Below are positions 46,783 to 55,697 of a stretch of DNA of 64,000 nucleotides, piece by piece. How positions within the stretch are numbered: position 1 is the stretch's first letter; every line of letters begins with the position of its first letter. Under the pieces are notes generated by a model that saw nothing but the letters and a program-made list of their open reading frames with translations, made no database searches and was not told the origin of the DNA. A program made the position numbers and the translations under genes. The stretch is from contig CBDDZZ010000001.1 in the NCBI GenBank assembly GCA_965235975.1, forward strand, positions 124,001 through 188,000, given 5' to 3'. This DNA is from Fontibacterium oligotrophicum. Its GTDB lineage: Bacteria; Pseudomonadota; Alphaproteobacteria; Pelagibacterales; Pelagibacteraceae.

Positions 46783-46896
46783 ATGGTCATTAAAGATTTT
46801 TTAGAAGTAATAAAATATTTTTTTATTAAAAATAAATTAATAGGTTTTATTTTATTATTTCCTGTAATTCTTATGATTTTATTTTTTACTCTATGA
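46783..46896 (+). CDS. Small membrane protein (37 aa)
   Basis: An ATG-initiated frame encodes a charged N-terminus (VIKDFLEVIKYFFIKNKLI) and one hydrophobic helix (GFILLFPVILMILFFTL). Its TGA overlaps the ATG of the next gene (ATGA), which supports real translation. The layout resembles the small DUF5989-like single-pass proteins that are found next to cell-envelope genes, but the diagnostic C-terminal motif of that family is missing, so I leave it unnamed. Confidence 0.5.
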   Translation: MVIKDFLEVIKYFFIKNKLIGFILLFPVILMILFFTL

Positions 46897-47676
46897 ATAA
46901 AAAAAAAATTAATTATTTTTTCTATAGTTTTCTTAGTAATAACATTCATAATTTTCGATTTTTTAAGTTACAGAGTAAACAAAATAGTAAAAAATTTAAT
47001 CGTTAATCAAGGAAGTCAAACTTTAGGTCAACAAGTGTCTGTTGGAAAGATAGACACCAGTATAGCGAGTTCGTCTATTAAAATTAGTAATATCGAAATT
47101 AAAAATTTAGAGGGCTTTAAGAATAAAAATATTATTCAAATTAAGAATATTAATGCAGATTTTTTATTTACTAGTTTATTTAAAGACACCATCATTATTA
47201 AGAATATAAATATTGAAGGTGCCACTTTGTATTATGAGGTGTTAATTAGTAATAAGGAGGTTAAGGACAATGTAAGCTCATTTAAACCTGCTGCTAAAAA
47301 TACTGCTACTTCGTCAGTTAAAACAACAGATGCTAGCAAAGAACAAGAAACTAGTAACCAATCTAAGAAAAAAAATAAAGATTTTTTAATTAATCAACTA
47401 ACTATTAACAATTCTACAATAAATGCTTCTTCAGAATTCTTAGATATTAAAAAAGATATTAATCTAAGTAAAATGTCATTTAATAATGTGGGCACCATTG
47501 AGCAGGCAACAAAGTTTAGAGAAGTGCTTCAAATGATTTTTTCAAATGTTTTATTAAATATTAACAATGAAATTATTCAAGGTGATTTGAAAAATAAGAT
47601 AAAAGATAAAGTAAAAAACTTAAGAAATAAAATCTCTCCAGAGTCTTTAAAAAAGTTAGAGAGAACTTTTAGATAA
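46893..47676 (+). CDS. AsmA-like membrane-anchored protein (frameshift in A10 tract)
   Basis: Read from the ATG at 46893, the frame breaks in a run of ten A (46899-46908). With nine A the protein runs MNKKKLIIFSIVFLVITFII as membrane anchor and continues to 47676, about 260 residues. The periplasmic part shows QVSVGKIDTSIASSSIKISNIEIKN and repeated beta-strands like AsmA/DUF748 proteins, which act at the cell envelope. A serine/threonine/lysine-rich linker (about residues 145-165) follows. The unshifted frame could start only at GTG 47035, losing the anchor. Confidence 0.7.
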
Positions 47677-48599
47677 ACTGCTTAACTTCTTCCAGGACCT
47701 GATCCACCGTTATTTGACTCATGGCAAAAGAGTTATGCCCCACAGTTTTAAAATTTTTAGGGATAATAGGAAAAATATTTTTATTATAGTTTGCATAGGA
47801 TAATGGCGTATCTCCAAAAAGACCAATCGCCGGTATATCTAAACCAGCACTCAAATGCATAAATCCAGTATCATTGCCGATATATAATTTACTTGAATTA
47901 ATAATCGGAATAATTTCCTCAATAGTTAAAGAACACAAAGATACAACTGAATTTTCTTTTGTCTCAGAAATAATTTTATTGGCAATTTGATTTTCAATCT
48001 CATTATTTCCACCGGCTAAAAAAAATTTAATGTTTTTGTTATTAATTCTTTTTATTAGCTCAATATAGTTTTCTGTTAACCATTTTTTAGTAGGGCCTGA
48101 CGATCCTATCCCAATAATAATTTGATTATTATTTTTGTTATTATTATGTGGGTAAGCTATTTTTGTTTGACTAGAAAGATTATTATTATTTAGCCATTGT
48201 TTATTTTGCTCTAAAGCATTTAAATAAATATCTACATTTTTTTTTATTATTCCATATTTATAAATATTTTTTATTCCTGATATTTTAGCTAACAAAAACC
48301 AAAAAAAACTAAAGTGCATAATATAAATTTTAGAAAAGTTATTTTTTTTAATAAAACTTAATAATTTTAAAAAGTTATTAATTTTTGATTTTGTTATTCC
48401 TAAGTTTTCATCTTCCAAAAAAACAATATTTTTAATGGATTGTTCATATTTTAATATTTGCTTTCGCTGCTGTTCTTTTTTTAGTGATTAAAGTAAATTC
48501 AAAATCTTTATTATGTTCTTTGATTTGCTGCATGTATGGAAGAAACATACACAAATCTCCAATTCCAGGTCTTATTTGAACTATTAATCCTTTGTTCAT
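47669..48599 (-). CDS. Glycosyltransferase family 9 / heptosyltransferase-like (one frameshift)
   Basis: The joined frames encode about 310 residues. The N-terminus from ATG 48599 reads KGLIVQIRPGIGDLCMFLPYM, the start of GT-B heptosyltransferases. The frame breaks at about 48459-48465; skipping one G in GCGAAAGCAAAT joins TKKRTAAK to QILKYEQSIKNIVFLEDEN. The C-terminal domain holds IGIGSSGPTKKWLTENY and LYIGNDTGFMHLSAGLDIPAIGLFG, the donor-binding signature. It probably adds a sugar to lipopolysaccharide. It overlaps the AsmA-like gene by eight bases. Confidence 0.82.
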
Positions 48600-48696
48600 T
48601 AAATTTTTTATAGATAAATTGCTTGTTGATATTTATTTTAAATTATTGTCTTTTTATAGATAATATCTACAACCAATCTAATTAAAAAATCATATC

Positions 48697-49560
48697 ATGG
48701 AAAAAGCAGTTTATTCAGCAGTCTTGACCCCTTTTAAGAAAGATCTAAGTATCGATACTAAATTATTCATTTCGCATTGTGAATTTTTACTAAAAAATAA
48801 TATTAGTTTAGCACCATTAGGAACAACAGGAGAAGCAAACTCAATTTCTATATCGGAGAAGGTAGATTTAATTAAAGTACTAGCTAATAGTGATTTACCA
48901 AAAGAAAAAATAATAATTGGAACTGGAAATACCTCTTTTATAGATGCTAGTTTACTAACTAAGACAGCAGTAGAAAATGGAATATACTCAGTATTATTGC
49001 TACCTCCATTTTATTATAAAAATGTTTCAGATGAAGGTGTTTATCAATATTACAAAGAGATTATCAATGGAGTAAAATCAAAAAATCTTCGCATATTCCT
49101 CTATAATATTCCCCAGGTAAGTGGCGTTACTATTTCTATAGATCTTGTTAACAGACTTAAAAAAGAGTTTTCAGATGTTATTACAGGAATAAAAGATAGC
49201 TCAGGTAATTTTGAAAATACTAAAAAATATAAAGAAATAAAAAATTTTATTGTTTATCCTGGTAGCGAAAAATTTCTTTATGATGGTCTTCATATTGGCT
49301 GCTCTGGCTGTATTAGCGCAACAACGAATGTAAATATTGAAGCCTCAAAATTAATAAATTCTTTTGATAAACCAGAAGGAGAATTAATAAACAAAAAAAT
49401 AAAAGCTGTTAGAGATGTTTTTGAAAAGTATCCTGTAATTGCAGCTTTAAAAGCTACAAAAATTAAAGAAGATATTAATTGGTCTAGCGTTAGACCACCT
49501 TTGGTTGCTCTTAGTGATCAACAAAGATCTAGATTTAGCAAAAGATCTAAAAGACGTTAA
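48697..49560 (+). CDS. Dihydrodipicolinate synthase family protein (DapA-like)
   Basis: The 287-residue class I aldolase of the DapA/NanA family has APLGTTGEANSISISEKVDL, the conserved tyrosine in LYNIPQVSGVTIS, and the Schiff-base lysine in TGIKDSSGNFENT (about residue 165). It may be the lysine-pathway enzyme 4-hydroxy-tetrahydrodipicolinate synthase, but many members act on other keto acids. The GTTGE motif is typical of both groups, and the gene stands apart from dapD and dapE, so I do not give a symbol. Confidence 0.82.
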   Translation: MEKAVYSAVLTPFKKDLSIDTKLFISHCEFLLKNNISLAPLGTTGEANSISISEKVDLIKVLANSDLPKEKIIIGTGNTSFIDASLLTKTAVENGIYSVLLLPPFYYKNVSDEGVYQYYKEIINGVKSKNLRIFLYNIPQVSGVTISIDLVNRLKKEFSDVITGIKDSSGNFENTKKYKEIKNFIVYPGSEKFLYDGLHIGCSGCISATTNVNIEASKLINSFDKPEGELINKKIKAVRDVFEKYPVIAALKATKIKEDINWSSVRPPLVALSDQQRSRFSKRSKRR

Positions 49561-49566
49561 TTTTTT

Positions 49567-49594
49567 ATAGATAATTAATTGTCTATTATTTTTT
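49567..49594 (+). terminator. Possible weak terminator after the DapA-family gene
   Basis: ATAGAT (49567-49572) and GTCTAT (49581-49586) form a 6-bp stem with one G-T pair and an 8-base loop, followed closely by a run of six T (49589-49594). The stem is AT-rich, so termination would be weak. Confidence 0.35.
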
Positions 49595-49651
49595 CATTTT
49601 AATGTTAGTTATAATTATTCTTATTTGACATAAAATTTTTGCTTATTAGTA

Positions 49652-50923
49652 ATGAAAAAAAAGAAAAATAACTAAAAAAAAGTCATCTAAAAAAAATTAA
49701 AGTTATTTCAAAAAAAAAAGTCAATTAAAAAAAAAGTATTTCGAAAAAAATTATTAAAAAAAAAATAAAATTCTTTCGAAAAAAAAAATTAAAAAATTTA
49801 TTATTAAGAAAAAAAATTACACAAAAAAAAATAAAAAAGTTTAAATAAGAATAAAAATTAGAAAAAAAGATTTATATTAAAAAATAATAAAAAAAAAAAA
49901 ATAAGAAAAGCAAATAAAAAAAAGCTTTACAAAAAATAAAAATTAAGAAAAAAAGATTAAAAAAAAAAAAAATATTAAAATATAAAAATAACCCTTTAGA
50001 TAAATTTAGCCTCTATATTAAAGATCAATTTAATAATTTTTTTGGATTAAAATCTTATTTTCAAAGTAAGATTATTTCTTGGAAAGAAAATAGACGTAAA
50101 AAACAAATTAAGATTATCTAAACAACAAGCTATCTTAAAGAAAGCGAGAGCTTGAATTATTAAAGAAAAAAAATTTACGTGAAGTAATTAAGCTTAAAAA
50201 ACAGAAATATCAATTTAATAAGCAGTTACTTAAAGCAAAACAATTAGAGCTTCGTCATCTAGAAAGAGAACAGAAAGGTTTTAGAAAGAAGAATTATTAT
50301 TGAGCAAAAGAGCATTAGAAAGAACGATTAGATTTACAACTCAAAGATCATAAACGACAAGAAAAAGAAAAAATATATCAATTAAGGTCTCAACTTAAAA
50401 TCATTGATGATCGTCTCTCTGTTTTTAGGAATAAAATCAAGGAAATCAAACTTAAAAAAAGAGAGGCTAAACTTAGCTGAGCTAGAGATTAGAAAAAAGA
50501 ACCAGAGATGAGGCAAGAGCAATTTTAGATGAACAGAAAAGAGAAAATGAAATTAAACAAAAAGTTGTTGATAGACTTGAAAAATATTCTAGGAATATGA
50601 AATCCATCGTATTTCAAGTTAATAAAAGATATTTAACAAAAAAAAGATCTCCATTAGCATTTGTTGATAATATTGCAGAGAACGGCGAGTGTTTTATTAA
50701 AAATCAGGATACACCCGATGATGACTATTTATTTTTACTTTATATTACTGGAGAAAATCCATCAGAGCGTTTAGAAAAAGAAATTTCACTAGAAGATAAA
50801 ACTGACATAACTGAAAGTAAAATCTTTAATCCAAAGAACGTATTTGAGGCTTCAGATTATATGATTGATCGTTTGGCATTACTATTTGATAAAGAAAGAC
50901 AAGACTTCAAAAAAGCCAGTTAA
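49652..50923 (+). pseudogene. Lysine-rich coiled-coil protein gene, many frameshifts
   Basis: A chain of open segments in shifting frames makes one long gene. It begins MKKKKNN at 49652 and runs through some 330 bases of A-tracts that encode almost only lysine with scattered isoleucine and leucine. A short domain follows (NPLDKFSLYIKDQFNNFF, about 50000). Next comes a long charged coiled coil (for example LKAKQLELRHLEREQK and DRLSVFRNKIKEIKLKKREAKL). The intact C-terminal 108 codons (50597-50923) hold IVFQVNKRYLTKKRSPLAFVD and ASDYMIDRLALLFDKER. At least six frame changes are needed. I recognise no family; DNA or RNA binding by the poly-lysine part is a guess. Confidence 0.55.
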
Positions 50924-50937
50924 TTATAAAATCTTTT

Positions 50938-51853
50938 GTGATTAAAATTTTCAAAAAACTAAATAATGAGAATAAAGGTTTTATACTCGGATTTTTAGGA
51001 ATATTAATTTTTTCACTTACGCCTGTTGCAACTAAAATTGCTTTGGGGCCTACTAATAATGAACTGTCAGCAGAATTTATTACCTTTGGTAGATCTGCAG
51101 TTGCTGGATTTTTAGCACTTCTATATCTACTCTTTTTTAAAAAAAAAATTCCTAAAAAATCTGACTTGATGAACTTTTCTATTATTGCGCTATGCTTATC
51201 AATTGGATTTCCTTTGCCACTTTCTTATGGATTAATTTATTCAACTTCAATACATGCTGGAGTTATTCTCGCTTTTTTACCACTTGCGACTGCAATTTTT
51301 GCATCATTTTATTTTAAACAAAGAGCATCGATTGGTTTTTGGTTGTGCGCTCTAATTGGAAGTATCATTATTATTATTTACATTTTAATTCATAATCAAA
51401 ATATAAATGCCAATTTTAAAATTTCTCATTATGATATTTTATTTTGTATTGCTGTAATTGCAGCTGCAATTGGTTACAATTTTGGTGCAAAACTTACTAA
51501 AAACATGTCTTCTGCTGAAGTTATTTCCTGGGCACTTGTTTTGGCGTTACCTTTACATTTTATCCTAGCAATTTATTATTTTCCTAAAAGTGAAATTAGT
51601 ATCATTGCTTGGCTTGGATTTTTCTATGCTGCTTTGTTTTCGCAGTGGATTGGATTTTTTGCTTGGTACAAAGCTTTAGATTTAGGAGGTGCCGTTCGAG
51701 TAAGCCAAATACAATTACTTATGCCATTTTTAACTTTTGCCTTTTCAATTCTTTTTCCTTGGTGAAATATTAGATTCTCTAGCTATTGTTTTTTCAGCTA
51801 TTATTATTTTTTTGATTTATGTTTCAAGACGTATGGCAATAGTTAATAAATAA
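50938..51853 (+). CDS. DMT/EamA family permease (one frameshift)
   Basis: The protein of about 305 residues has ten membrane helices in two EamA repeats, starting with KGFILGFLGILIFSLTPVATKIAL, and containing IYSTSIHAGVILAFLPLATAIFA. The frame ends early at 51765. Skipping one C in CTTTTTCCTTGG (51756-51758) restores ILFLGEILDSLAIVFSAIIIFLIYVSRR and a stop at 51853, the expected last helix. It starts with GTG at 50938. The substrate is unknown. Confidence 0.82.
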
Positions 51854-51854
51854 T

Positions 51855-52631
51855 TTAAGCTATTTTTAGAGAGACATTCCCTAAGCCCTTAATACCTCCA
51901 GTAAAATGATCCCCTTTTTTAATTGGAACAATTGGTGTCGTTGATCCTGTAGTTACCCAAAAATCAAAACTTAAAAACATCTTATTATTTTTAATTTCAT
52001 TAAGAAGCCAAATAAGAGAATTAATGGGATTTCCCAAGACTAATTTTGTATTTCCTGAATAATTTTTTTTTGTTTTTTGATTTGTTAAATTTGTTGAAAC
52101 TGAGGTAATTTTTCTTAAACTATATTTTCTTAGTTTTCCTGCAGCAAATGCAACATTTAATCCAAAGTCTGAAATCATTCTTCCTAAACAGTCTATTGAT
52201 TTCAAATTTTGTCTAAAGCCTACAATTTCTAATGCAGGGGCAAAACCTATAATAAATTTTTTTATATTAAGTTTTGTAATTTTTTTATTAAATGAAAAAA
52301 CCTCATTTTTGATTTTAAATGCAACCTCAAGTTCGGCGCCAAGTAAATTTTTTTGAAATGGCATCTTGCCGTTATTTTTGTAATTACTTTCTTCGTATAA
52401 GTAGGAAAAAAACGGTTTTGCAACCTTTAGCTTTTTCCAAACACTTTTGTTAGTAGCGCCAGCTTTAAAGCCAATAGGATTCCATTGTAATTCGTTCTCT
52501 GCACTTCTGCAGATGGCAGTTGCTAACTTAACATTACTTAAAATTTTTTTTGAAATCTTTGAAACAAATTTTTTATTATATCGAGCGTTAGCTAGTTCTT
52601 TTGAAATGTTTTCTAGTTTTTTATCGGGCAT
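51855..52631 (-). CDS. 2-keto-4-pentenoate hydratase-like (FAH superfamily) protein
   Basis: The 258-residue protein belongs to the MhpD/HpaH branch of the fumarylacetoacetate hydrolase superfamily. It has GFKAGATNKSVWKKLKVAKPFFSYL, the metal-ligand glutamates in LLGAELEVAFKI and APALEIVGFR, LGNPINSLIWLLNEI and a C-terminal TTGSTTPIVPIKKGDHFTG. The family hydrates 2-oxo-4-enoates or decarboxylates oxaloacetate-like acids. It lies two bases downstream of the TRAP genes, so it may process the imported acid. Confidence 0.82.
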   Translation of the reverse strand: MPDKKLENISKELANARYNKKFVSKISKKILSNVKLATAICRSAENELQWNPIGFKAGATNKSVWKKLKVAKPFFSYLYEESNYKNNGKMPFQKNLLGAELEVAFKIKNEVFSFNKKITKLNIKKFIIGFAPALEIVGFRQNLKSIDCLGRMISDFGLNVAFAAGKLRKYSLRKITSVSTNLTNQKTKKNYSGNTKLVLGNPINSLIWLLNEIKNNKMFLSFDFWVTTGSTTPIVPIKKGDHFTGGIKGLGNVSLKIA

Positions 52632-52633
52632 TT

Positions 52634-53944
52634 TTATCTTGTAAGAATTATTTTATCTTGAGGTCCCATAATCATATCAGGAAGAATAGTTGATATTTTT
52701 GGAAAGTAAGTAATTATTACCAAAAAAACTAGCAACACACTCAGCCATGGAAAAGCTGCTTTAACCACAGACAATAAAGGCATACCCGTGATCCCCGATG
52801 TTACAAATAGGTTAAGACCCACAGGCGGTGTAATCATTCCAATTTCCATATTGACTACCATTATAATCCCAAGATGAATTGGATCTATTCCAAGCGCAAC
52901 CGCAATTGGAAAAAATATTGGTGCTAAAATTAATAAAATTGCCGTTGGTTCCATAAAATTTCCAGCAACTAATAAAATAAGATTAACAATAATTAAAAAT
53001 GCTAATAGGGTGAAAGACCCATGCTTGTGATTTGTTCAGTTATAAGTTGTGGTATTCTTTCTGTAGTTAAAATATGTGCAAATAAAATAGCATTTGCAAT
53101 TATAAACATCAGCATCACCGTTGTTTTGGATGCATCAACAAAAACGTGGGGAAGAGTTTTAAAAGTAATGTCTTTGTAAATAAATAATGAAACGAGCACT
53201 GCATATACGGCTGCAACGGCCGCTGCTTCTGTTGGCGTAAAAATTCCTCCATAAATTCCACCCATAATTATAAATAAAAGAAAAAATCCCCATACTAGCA
53301 TCTTTCGCACTATCGATAAGTTCTTTGGTCGATGCTTTCGGTTGAGCAGGCAAACCTATCATGCGCGCTCGTATATAGATTGCAAGCATTAGTGAACTTG
53401 CAAGTAATAGTGCAGGAACAATTCCTGCTAAAAATAATCTTCCAACTGATTGTTCAGTGACTGCACAATACACAACCATCACAATGGATGGTGGCATTAA
53501 AATTCCAAGAGTTCCTGCATTACACATTACTCCAGCTGCAAATTCTTTTGTATAACCAGCACTAACCATTCCTGCAATCATGATACTGCCTACAGCAACA
53601 ACTGTTGCAGGCGAGGATCCTGATACTGCAGCAAAAAATGTACAAGCGAGAACTGCAGATATCGCAAGACCTCCTCTAATGTGTCCAACGCACGCAACAG
53701 CAAATCTAACTAGTCTTTTTGCAACTCCTCCAGTACTCATTAAAGCCCCTCCTAAAATAAAAAAAGGAATTGCCATTAAGGTATAATGTTCTGAGGTATC
53801 GAAAAGTTTAAGTGATAAGGAAGCAAGGGAATCTTTGCCAAATAACAATATTGCAATAAGACTTGATAAACCTAAAGAAACTGCGATTGGCACTCCAATA
53901 AGAATACAAATAAATAAAACTGAGAATAACGTTAATGTTGTCAT
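52634..53944 (-). CDS. dctM: TRAP transporter large permease DctM (two frameshifts)
   Basis: Three overlapping frames together make a complete large TRAP subunit of about 436 residues. The N-terminal part (53944 down to about 53305) has PFFILGGALMSTGGVAKRLV and the conserved SGSSPATVVAVGSIMI. The middle (53304-53002) holds GGIYGGIFTPTEAAAVAAVYA, and the last part LLVAGNFMEPTAILLILAPIFFPIAVALGIDPIHLGI. The breaks at about 53300-53305 and 53005-53012 are each repaired by a one-base change. It transports an organic acid with sodium, together with DctQ and DctP. Confidence 0.88.
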
Positions 53945-54483
53945 TGTTTTGGATTGTTATTATCAAATTTAAAAGATTTTATAGCATCCTTTGCTTCATC
54001 TAATAAATTAAGGTTATCTTGTTTACCAAGAATAATTCTTATTAAAATTTCAACTAATCTAAAAATGATAAGGCCATATCCGATAGGCATAATTAATCTT
54101 GGCACCCACTGTGGTAACCATTTTATATCTTGCGAAAGAATTCCAATTGAGTAAATTTTTTCAACATAATTGTAACTGCCAATTAAAATTATAACTGCAT
54201 ATGTTAAACATAATAAAACAGCAAATAATGCAAATAATCTTTTAATTTTACTTGAAAATAAATTTACAAAAGACTCCATGCCAATATGAGCACCAATTCT
54301 AATGCCCCAACTTGCTCCAAAAAATATAAGCCAAGCAAACATGAAGATTTTTGCCTCCATTGCCCATGTAATATTTCCTTTTAGAACGTATCTTACAAAA
54401 ACATTAACAACAGCTAAAAGTGTCATCCCAGCTAATAAACAAGCTACAAAATATTGTTCAAAGTTTTCGTAAAATTTTTTCAT
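53941..54483 (-). CDS. dctQ: TRAP transporter small permease DctQ
   Basis: The 180-residue protein has four membrane helices and the DctQ pattern: FVRYVLKGNITWAMEAKIFMFAWLIFFGASWGIRIGAHIGME read in parts over residues 28-70, and RLIMPIGYGLIIFRLVEIL. Its stop overlaps the dctM ATG by four bases. It sits downstream of a strong hairpin that separates it from dctP. Confidence 0.9.
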   Translation of the reverse strand: MKKFYENFEQYFVACLLAGMTLLAVVNVFVRYVLKGNITWAMEAKIFMFAWLIFFGASWGIRIGAHIGMESFVNLFSSKIKRLFALFAVLLCLTYAVIILIGSYNYVEKIYSIGILSQDIKWLPQWVPRLIMPIGYGLIIFRLVEILIRIILGKQDNLNLLDEAKDAIKSFKFDNNNPKQ

Positions 54484-54491
54484 AAGGTATT

Positions 54492-54527
54492 AAAAAAAAA
54501 TCCAGCGCAGACTTTAGCTGCGCTGGA
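54492..54527 (-). terminator. Hairpin plus T9 between dctP and dctQ
   Basis: A perfect 10-bp stem (54501-54510 with 54518-54527, TCCAGCGCAG and its complement) with a 7-base loop is followed on the minus strand by nine T (54500-54492). It has the form of a rho-independent terminator placed inside the TRAP operon. Partial termination would give more binding protein than permease. Confidence 0.75.
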
Positions 54528-54538
54528 TTAATAAAAAA

Positions 54539-55543
54539 TTATTTTTTTAAACTATGACTTTGAGCAGCTTTGATTAAATCTGCTCCGATATCTTTTTCAA
54601 ATTGAGCATAAACAGGAGCAACAGCTTTTCTCCATTCTGCTAACTGAGCATCAGTTATTTTAACTACTTTTGCTTTTCCAGAATCAACGATTAATTTTCT
54701 AGCCTCATCATTTTTCTGTTGACCAATTTGATTATTATATGCTGTTGCCTCAGCCATTGCTTCGGACAAACCCTTTTTGATATCAGCTGGCAAACTATTC
54801 CACCATTTAGCATTTACAACAACCATGTAATCTAAAATTCCATGATTTGTTTCAACGATTGTTTTTTGAACTTCATGGAATTTTTGTGAGTAGATGTTAG
54901 AAAAAGTATTTTCTTGACCATCAACTACTCCAGTTTGTAAGCCTTGATAAACTTCTGCAAATGCCATTTTTTGAGCACTGCCCCCAATTGATTTAATAAA
55001 AGATTCATAAACATCAGAAGGTTGAATTCTAAATTTTAAACCTTTGACATCAGCTGGAACTCTAAAATCTTTGTTGGTAGAAAAATGTTTCATACCGTTA
55101 TGCCAGTAGGCAAGTCCAATTAAACCTTTATCTTCCATCGATTTAAGTAAAGCTTGACCCTCTTTTGATTTTTGAAAACTTGCTGCTGCTTTAGCATCTT
55201 TAAATAAGAATGGTAAATCAAATACAGAAATTTTCTTTGTGTAACGATCAAATTTTGAAAGTGAAGGATTTATAATTTGTACGTCATTCAGTAAAAGAGC
55301 CTCAAGTTCTTTAGCATCACCAAATAATTGTGAACTTGGAAACACTTGAACTTGTACTTTTCCAGGTAGTTTTTTTTCAGCAAGCTCTTTAAATTTTAAA
55401 GAAGCAAGACCTTTTGGTGTATTTTCAGCAACTACGTGACTCAATTTGACTACAATCGGAGTTTGCGCAGATGCAGAAAAACCAAATGAAGTTACTGCAA
55501 AAAAAGTTATTGCAGTAAATAAGCTTGTTATTTTTTTAAACAT
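54539..55543 (-). CDS. dctP: TRAP transporter substrate-binding protein DctP
   Basis: The 334-residue periplasmic protein has a signal peptide (SLFTAITFFAVTSFGFSASA), then VVKLSHVVAENTPKGLASLKFKEL, FPSSQLFGDAKELEALLLND, the conserved arginine in GLKFRIQPSDVYESFIKSIGGSAQKMAFAEVY and GVVDGQENTFSNIYSQKFHEVQK. The family captures C4-dicarboxylates and related acids; the exact ligand is not readable. It is the first gene of the dctPQM-hydratase unit. Confidence 0.92.
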   Translation of the reverse strand: MFKKITSLFTAITFFAVTSFGFSASAQTPIVVKLSHVVAENTPKGLASLKFKELAEKKLPGKVQVQVFPSSQLFGDAKELEALLLNDVQIINPSLSKFDRYTKKISVFDLPFLFKDAKAAASFQKSKEGQALLKSMEDKGLIGLAYWHNGMKHFSTNKDFRVPADVKGLKFRIQPSDVYESFIKSIGGSAQKMAFAEVYQGLQTGVVDGQENTFSNIYSQKFHEVQKTIVETNHGILDYMVVVNAKWWNSLPADIKKGLSEAMAEATAYNNQIGQQKNDEARKLIVDSGKAKVVKITDAQLAEWRKAVAPVYAQFEKDIGADLIKAAQSHSLKK

Positions 55544-55697
55544 TTAGTTATTTTCCTTTATTAAGTTAATTTTAAAGTACCTTAATCTATCTAGGCCAAT
55601 AAAATTGACAAGTCTTAAATAATCAAGAGTTTAAGTTTAAATTAATTTCTATATATTATTATAAAAACCTTAATTTGAGCCATAAACCTAATAATAA

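Noticed and set aside
46761..46949. 62-codon reverse-strand frame
   Set aside because: It is a shadow of the two forward-strand frames at 46783 and 46893, has no hydrophobic or motif pattern of its own, and overlaps the ATGA junction.
49652..49980. A-rich tract as a possible replication origin or AT-rich regulatory DNA
   Set aside because: The tract begins with an ATG, alternates AAA/AAG/ATT/TTA codons as in a lysine-rich protein, and leads directly into a coding coiled coil. No DnaA-box cluster or repeat unit is seen.
55544..55697. TTGACA at 55605 as a promoter for gabD
   Set aside because: No convincing -10 hexamer lies 16-18 bases downstream (only GTTTAA), so I do not list it as a feature, although a promoter in this divergent gap is likely.
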